Shown here in pieces: positions 6,628-9,890 of a stretch of DNA of 9,890 bases; position 1 is the stretch's first letter, and each line of letters starts with the position of its first letter. Made by a program: the position numbers and the translations under genes. Source of the stretch: Scatavimonas merdigallinarum (GTDB lineage: Bacteria; Bacillota; Clostridia; Oscillospirales; Acutalibacteraceae). The DNA is taken from positions 1 through 9,890 of the forward strand of contig DVFW01000029.1 in the NCBI GenBank assembly GCA_018713055.1, given 5' to 3'. The notes beneath the pieces are model-generated. The model saw only the letters and a program-made list of their open reading frames with translations. It had not been told where the DNA came from and made no database searches.

Positions 6628-7284
6628 TTACAGCAGTTGGTCAATGTCTATATCGTTAATGCTTTCGGGGCTGTCGTTGCCCTGTTCAGACGACTGCGCC
6701 GTTGTGCTGCTCTGCGCACTCTCAGAGGAATCCTGCTGGCCTTCCGAGGAGGATTCCGCAGTGCTCTCCTCCTGCTGTATTTTATCAAGCACTTGGTTTA
6801 ACTGTTCTTCTTTTGTCGCATCATCAATTTGGTCGTCCTGGCCAACATCATTATAATAGATGTAATACGTTCGGTACGTACCATCTGCCAGCTGCACTGT
6901 TTTAAAATAGCCAAGTACGCGCCGGTCGAGCTGATCTCCATCTTCTGTTTCCAGCGTCATGGTAATATCGGCAACAAAGCCGTTGTCAAATTCTGAAAGG
7001 TTTATTTCATTCATCTGCAGGCTTTGTATCCCTAACCCGTCTTCATCCATTTCCCCCATCAGCAAATCGGAAAAGGTAACGCTTACCGCTCTGCGTTGCG
7101 AATCTTCCTTTGTTTGAGAATCCGCATAATGCTCCAGCTGCAGCTCCGGTTGCGCCCCGGATTGGTCTGCATGAATCGGAGGGTTGGTAAACTGTACGTC
7201 GCCGTCCCCTCCGCAGCCTGCAAAAAAAGCGCCGGTCAAAAGAAGAGCACATGTCAGCAAAAGCGCTGCCCATCTTTTTTTCAT
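6628..7284 (-). CDS. Predicted lipoprotein with Ser/Gln/Glu-rich C-terminal tail, function unknown
   Basis: The N-terminus is a lipoprotein signal: MKKRW, a hydrophobic stretch (6-22), then FAGC with the lipidated cysteine at C24. The protein should be anchored on the outer face of the cytoplasmic membrane. Residues 25-60 look like an extended linker. Residues 63-148 look like a single folded domain with alternating strands (for example FVADITMTLETEDG and YRTYYIYYND). Residues 155-205 are low complexity, rich in S, E, Q and D, and the end is acidic (INDIDIDQLL). I do not recognise the domain. The ATG at 7284 has AAGGAG 8 nt upstream. The start overlaps the esterase stop as ATGA, so translation is probably coupled. 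As last gene of an operon with an envelope-type glycosyltransferase it may belong to the same surface process, but that rests on position only. Confidence 0.85.
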   Translation of the reverse strand: MKKRWAALLLTCALLLTGAFFAGCGGDGDVQFTNPPIHADQSGAQPELQLEHYADSQTKEDSQRRAVSVTFSDLLMGEMDEDGLGIQSLQMNEINLSEFDNGFVADITMTLETEDGDQLDRRVLGYFKTVQLADGTYRTYYIYYNDVGQDDQIDDATKEEQLNQVLDKIQQEESTAESSSEGQQDSSESAQSSTTAQSSEQGNDSPESINDIDIDQLL

Positions 7285-8126
7285 AATACATTCTCCTTAT
7301 CCTTTTCTAAAAGCCACGCAAGCGCACGCGGAAAATAGTTCCGCCAAGCCTGCTCATTGTGTCTGGCGTGCATGTCTGTCTCAAATTTCAGGCTTTTGGG
7401 CGGAAAGCCGCAGGCCAAAAGCTGCTGTTTCATCTGCACTGCCCCTGCATACAGCATCTTTTCCAAAAGATCCCCATTGCCATTATACATATAGATTCTC
7501 TGCGGATAATTCTCTTTTGTAAAATCAAACCTATTGAAATAGTTTTTCCACGTTTTTTCTTCAAACAACACAAACGCCGGGGACAGCGCCGCGATATAAG
7601 AAAATTTATCCCGGTTTTCCAGGCCTATATAAAAAGCCTCCAGCCCGCCGCTGGAACTTCCCGCAACGGCGGTATGCGCCCTGCCGGTCAAAACTGTATA
7701 GTACGTTTCAATATACGGCATCACGGTTCGTGTTACAAAGCGTGCAAACTGTGCGCCTTTGCGCCTGGAAAAATCATAGCCGCTCATCGCCTGTACCATA
7801 GTGGGGACCGGCCCCAAATCCGGCGTCAGCTCAATTTCACGCTCTTTATTTCCATTGTCAATCCCTACAATGATAAACCCCCGCATGCCCACCGGCAGCT
7901 GCATAACCGCCTGGTCGGCACACCACCCTCCGTAGGGAGCGTCCCTGTCAAAAAGATTTTGCCCGTCGGTCATGTACAACACGCCATATGCGCGTTTTCC
8001 CTGCACATAGCCGGGCGGCAGCCACACTGTCGCAGATTTTTTACGGCCTGGCCCATATGGGAACCAATGCGTCTGTAATGTTCCGGCCGGCATGCGGCTT
8101 ATACTTTTTTCAACTGCAGCATTCAT
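7281..8126 (-). CDS. Alpha/beta-hydrolase, esterase-D/COG2819-type
   Basis: Serine hydrolase of the putative-esterase family (PF00756; similar to the COG2819 group that includes siderophore esterases). Family landmarks in order: ATVWLPPGY (32-40), VLYMTDGQNLFD (49-60), FIIVGIDNGNKEREIELTP (84-102), nucleophile elbow GSSSG (156-160) with S158 as likely catalytic serine, LSPAF (181-185), and HNEQAWRNYFPRAL (256-269) with H256 as likely catalytic histidine. The acid residue is uncertain; D219 in NGNGDLLE is a candidate. Length (281) is close to a minimal family member, and no signal peptide is present, so it is probably cytoplasmic. The ATG at 8126 overlaps the glycosyltransferase stop (ATGA), with GAGGA about 9-10 nt upstream inside that gene. 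The substrate is unknown; the neighbours suggest an acyl group on a glycan or lipid more than a siderophore, as no transport genes are nearby. Confidence 0.88.
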   Translation of the reverse strand: MNAAVEKSISRMPAGTLQTHWFPYGPGRKKSATVWLPPGYVQGKRAYGVLYMTDGQNLFDRDAPYGGWCADQAVMQLPVGMRGFIIVGIDNGNKEREIELTPDLGPVPTMVQAMSGYDFSRRKGAQFARFVTRTVMPYIETYYTVLTGRAHTAVAGSSSGGLEAFYIGLENRDKFSYIAALSPAFVLFEEKTWKNYFNRFDFTKENYPQRIYMYNGNGDLLEKMLYAGAVQMKQQLLACGFPPKSLKFETDMHARHNEQAWRNYFPRALAWLLEKDKENVL

Positions 8127-9094
8127 TGTGATCGATCCTCTGTTTCTGGTTCATCATTTAAAAATGTTTCAATAAAATATCGGGGACGCTGTTTTGTTTC
8201 CATATAGATTTTGCCAAGGTATTCACCAATGATCCCAATCGCCAGCAGCTGCAGTCCCCCAATTGCCCAAATAGATACCGCCAGACTGGTCCAGCCTGGG
8301 ACGGTATTGCCCCAGAAGTGGGAAAAAAGCGAATAGAAGAGCAGAATAATACTGATCGCAAAGACAATCGCACCCAATATTGTAACAAAACGAATCGGCT
8401 TGATACTCAGGGAAGTTACCCCTTCCCATGCAAGCGAAAGCATTTTTTTCAGCGGATATTTGCTTTTTCCCGCCAGGCGTTCCCTGCGTTCATACGTCAC
8501 CGTTGCCGTTTTAAAACCGATCATTGGCACAAGCCCGCGTAAAAAGAGGTTGACTTCTTTATATTCTGCAAATGCATCTAATGCGCGCTTGCTCATCAGC
8601 CTGTAATCCGCATGATTGAATACGATCTCTGCGCCCATAAATCTTAAAAATTTATAAAATCCTTCCGCTGTCACGCGTTTAAAAAAAGTGTCGGTTCTGC
8701 GTTTACTCCGCACGCCGTATACAATATCGTACCCAGCCTCATACTGTTCAAGCATCCGGTCGATCGCGTCAATGTCGTCTTGCAGGTCGGCGTCTATGGA
8801 AATCACTGCGTCCGCATGCTCTTTTGCCGCCATAAGACCGCCGTATAATGCGTTTTGATGCCCTCTGTTCCTTGAAAGCTTACAGCCTGCCACCAGGCGA
8901 AAGCGTGCATGCAGATCACAAATAATCTGCCATGTTTTATCTTTGGAACCATCGTCGATATACAGAATTCTGCTATTCTGCGAAATTTTTTCGCTGTGTA
9001 TCAAACTTTCCATTTTCAAAAGCAGCTTTTCAGTGGTATCGTACAGAACCTCTTCTTCATTATAGCATGGTACGGCAAGATACAGCGTTGTCAT
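8123..9094 (-). CDS. Family 2 glycosyltransferase, GtrB/DPM1-like, membrane anchored
   Basis: Predicted to transfer a sugar from a nucleotide donor to polyprenyl phosphate on the inner membrane face, making a lipid-linked sugar for later transfer to a surface polymer. From the ATG at 9094 (323 residues): VPCYNEEE at 8-15, IDDGSKDKTW at 46-55, DADLQDD at 101-107 carrying the metal- and nucleotide-binding acidic residues, ADYRLMS at 162-168, and the GKSKYPLKKM segment at 209-218. Two membrane helices follow (about 236-257 and 270-292), then a short cytoplasmic tail. This is the layout of bactoprenol glucosyltransferases. The start at 9094 is preferred because GGAGGG lies 5 nt upstream; an in-frame ATG at 9172 would add 26 residues unlike the family and lacks a binding site. 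It is the first gene of a three-gene operon. No flippase or GtrA-like partner is visible. Sugar and acceptor cannot be told. Confidence 0.92.
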   Translation of the reverse strand: MTTLYLAVPCYNEEEVLYDTTEKLLLKMESLIHSEKISQNSRILYIDDGSKDKTWQIICDLHARFRLVAGCKLSRNRGHQNALYGGLMAAKEHADAVISIDADLQDDIDAIDRMLEQYEAGYDIVYGVRSKRRTDTFFKRVTAEGFYKFLRFMGAEIVFNHADYRLMSKRALDAFAEYKEVNLFLRGLVPMIGFKTATVTYERRERLAGKSKYPLKKMLSLAWEGVTSLSIKPIRFVTILGAIVFAISIILLFYSLFSHFWGNTVPGWTSLAVSIWAIGGLQLLAIGIIGEYLGKIYMETKQRPRYFIETFLNDEPETEDRSQ

Positions 9095-9135
9095 ATAAAC
9101 CCTCCAAATTTCTTTTTTAAAGCTTTTGCAGTGCA

Positions 9136-9155
9136 GCGCCGTACCCTGCCGGCGC
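9136..9155 (-). repeat. GC-rich hairpin in the glycosyltransferase leader
   Basis: Perfect 6-bp inverted repeat GCGCCG / CGGCGC (9136-9141, 9150-9155) with an 8-nt loop. It stands out in an otherwise AT-rich leader, about 40 nt upstream of the start codon. No T-run follows directly on the minus strand, so it is not a clear terminator. Confidence 0.4.
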
Positions 9156-9173
9156 AATACAAAAATGTTCACG

Positions 9174-9197
9174 TATGTTTATACACTGTAAAACATA
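9174..9197. repeat. Inverted repeat TATGTTT-N10-AAACATA, possible operator
   Basis: Perfect 7-bp arms at 9174-9180 and 9191-9197, centre to centre 17 bp, so both half-sites lie on nearly the same face of the helix. The repeat lies about 25-45 nt downstream of the proposed transcription start of the glycosyltransferase operon. It could be a repressor operator blocking elongation or a leader RNA hairpin. No regulator gene is in the window. Confidence 0.4.
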
Positions 9198-9228
9198 GTA
9201 CAAATAGCTTTGTATTTTTTATATCCAT

Positions 9229-9257
9229 ATTTTACTATAATGAAACAGGAAATTCAA
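9229..9257 (-). promoter_or_regulatory. Candidate sigma-A promoter of the glycosyltransferase operon
   Basis: TTGAAT (9257-9252), a 17-bp spacer, and TAAAAT (9234-9229) match the sigma-A boxes at 4/6 and 5/6. The site lies just after the preceding terminator and gives a leader of about 130 nt before the ATG at 9094. Confidence 0.5.
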
Positions 9258-9265
9258 TATGCGGC

Positions 9266-9314
9266 AAATTAAAAAAGCCGGGAGCCCTCTGCAAACAAAG
9301 GGCTCCCGGCTTTT
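9266..9314 (-). terminator. Strong intrinsic terminator after the ferredoxin gene
   Basis: Perfect 16-bp stem (9273-9288 / 9299-9314) with the GC core GCCGGGAGCCCT and a 10-nt loop. On the minus strand the stem runs into TTTTTTAATTT. The A/T ends make it partly bidirectional in form, but only the minus strand has a gene ending here, 9 nt before the stem. Confidence 0.92.
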
Positions 9315-9323
9315 GCGCCATAT

Positions 9324-9512
9324 TTATACAACCTCAATTACAGAAACCGGACAGCATTCCTGCGCTTCTACAGCCTTGTTCTGCGCATCTGGGGGCAGAT
9401 CCTCAACCGATGCATATGCTTTTCCGTCTTCCCTTTCTTTAAATACCTCCGGACATATCTGCATGCATTGCCCGCACGCAATGCATCCGTCCTGATCGAT
9501 CAGCACTGTCAA
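9324..9512 (-). CDS. Small ferredoxin, single [4Fe-4S] type
   Basis: Low-potential electron carrier of the cytoplasm, 62 residues. The motif C10-IA-C13-GQ-C16-MQI-C20-P is the usual cluster-binding loop, and C54-P55 near the C-terminus supplies the fourth ligand (C10, C13, C16, C54). Only one complete CxxCxxC motif is present, so one cluster is expected. C20 and C53 are left over and could form a disulphide, as in Desulfovibrio single-cluster ferredoxins, or tune cluster stability. The start is TTG at 9512, with AGGAGG 7 nt upstream; a GTG two codons later is too far from it. The TTG overlaps the previous stop (TTGA), so translation is likely coupled to the 65-residue gene. A terminator follows directly, making this the last gene of its operon. 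The redox partner is not visible. Confidence 0.93.
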   Translation of the reverse strand: MTVLIDQDGCIACGQCMQICPEVFKEREDGKAYASVEDLPPDAQNKAVEAQECCPVSVIEVV

Positions 9513-9706
9513 AAAAATTCCTCCTCTCCGTCTGCAAGCCCATTTACCAGCCGCTGCATTTCCTGCTTAGAGGTCACGCTATGGGTCTTGTTAATAATTG
9601 TCTGCCTCTGTGCATCTGAAAGCGAGGTAAAGCGGTTGAGCGCTTCTATATTCTTGGCAAGTGCCATACTCAGGCCAAGCGGCAAATCATTATAAATTTC
9701 CTGCAT
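9509..9706 (-). CDS. 65-residue helical protein coupled to ferredoxin, function unknown
   Basis: Small soluble protein with no cysteine, signal peptide or membrane helix. It looks all-helical: helix near 10-28 (LGLSMALAKNIEALNRF), SLSDAQRQTIINKTHSV (28-44), then SKQEMQRLVNGLAD (46-59) and an acidic end. The pattern A-L-x-x-N-x-x-A...F...L...R...I...S/T-x-x-E resembles the C-terminal helical domain of YdeI/OmdA-type proteins; I offer this as a resemblance, not an assignment. Similar short proteins are familiar to me in Clostridia, but I cannot name the family. The ATG at 9706 has AAAGGGTG about 5 nt upstream. Its stop overlaps the ferredoxin start by 4 nt (TTGA), which implies linked expression and perhaps related work. 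The partial gene upstream ends 39 nt before it. Confidence 0.72.
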   Translation of the reverse strand: MQEIYNDLPLGLSMALAKNIEALNRFTSLSDAQRQTIINKTHSVTSKQEMQRLVNGLADGEEEFF

Positions 9707-9745
9707 TTCATCACCCTTTATCAGTTTTTGCAGGATTCTCCCACT

Positions 9746-9890
9746 TTATTCATTCTGTGGGCGGTCTAATAACACATGTTGCGCATACGTCTGATCATCA
9801 AACATGATATGATAAATACGCTGCAATGCCTGATACATATTCTTCTGCTCGCCCGGCTTTTCAGCGGTTTGCAGCGCCATAATAATATAC
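9746..9890 (-). CDS. C-terminal end of an unidentified gene, 5' end outside window
   Basis: A minus-strand frame open to the right edge ends at TAA 9748-9746, giving 47 visible residues. It runs through YIIMALQTAEKPGEQKNMYQ and finishes with HVLLDRPQNE. The composition looks coding and helical, with a charged, proline-ended tail. An internal ATG at 9881 could be the start of a 44-residue protein, but the 9 bases before it show no binding site, so a longer gene is more likely. It lies 39 nt upstream of the 65-residue gene with no terminator between, so the three genes are probably one transcript. No function can be given. Confidence 0.5.
   Translation of the reverse strand, partial: YIIMALQTAEKPGEQKNMYQALQRIYHIMFDDQTYAQHVLLDRPQNE

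Noticed and set aside
7359..8078. Plus-strand open frame of 239 codons inside the esterase
   Set aside because: Antisense to an intact esterase with family motifs throughout; no binding site or recognisable domain.
8909..9442. Plus-strand open frame of 177 codons across the glycosyltransferase leader and ferredoxin
   Set aside because: It crosses two genes, a promoter and a strong terminator on the other strand, and its protein has no recognisable pattern.
1..9890. CRISPR array, tRNA, rRNA, insertion sequence or known riboswitch
   Set aside because: No regularly spaced repeats, cloverleaf-like stretches, rRNA signatures, transposase frames or riboswitch cores were seen on either strand by eye.

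Overview
The window looks like a chromosomal segment of a low- to mid-GC Gram-positive anaerobe of the class Clostridia. The signs are strong AGGAGG-type ribosome binding sites, TTG and GTG starts, a PcrA-type helicase, a small clostridial-style ferredoxin, and a cysteine-rich N-terminus (CIDAYRVYDSC) that I recall from a conserved clostridial protein family. No species can be assigned from sequence alone.

Region 1 (1-3901) looks like the right-hand end of an integrated mobile element. It holds a partial membrane protein with an internally repeated module (+), a class II Fic protein (-) with its own promoter and terminator, and a 501-residue large serine recombinase (+) at the edge. The first two genes are visibly more AT-rich than the rest, as expected of cargo. 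Immediately beyond the recombinase stop, on the opposite strand, sits the first ~39 codons of a host gene (3902-4023). It has a good ribosome binding site and a candidate promoter, but its reading frame runs into the recombinase gene and loses the family pattern. The simplest reading is that the element integrated inside this gene and that its remainder lies left of the window. The promoter matches the sporulation sigma-K pattern, though it can also be read as sigma-A. A skin-like, developmentally excised intervening element is therefore a testable idea, not a conclusion.

Region 2 (4138-9257, all -) is host backbone. pcrA (TTG start) is separated by a strong terminator from an upstream three-gene operon of polyprenyl-phosphate-type family 2 glycosyltransferase, COG2819-type esterase and lipoprotein. 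The three genes are joined by 4-nt ATGA overlaps. The operon has a plausible sigma-A promoter and a leader of about 130 nt containing two inverted repeats. The set suggests a cell-envelope function, but the substrate is unknown.

Region 3 (9273-9890, all -) is the end of another operon: a partial unknown gene, a 65-residue conserved-looking helical protein, and a 62-residue ferredoxin whose TTG start overlaps the previous stop codon. A 16-bp perfect hairpin terminator follows. I saw no tRNA, rRNA, CRISPR array or insertion sequence. No gene-free stretch exceeds 300 bases.
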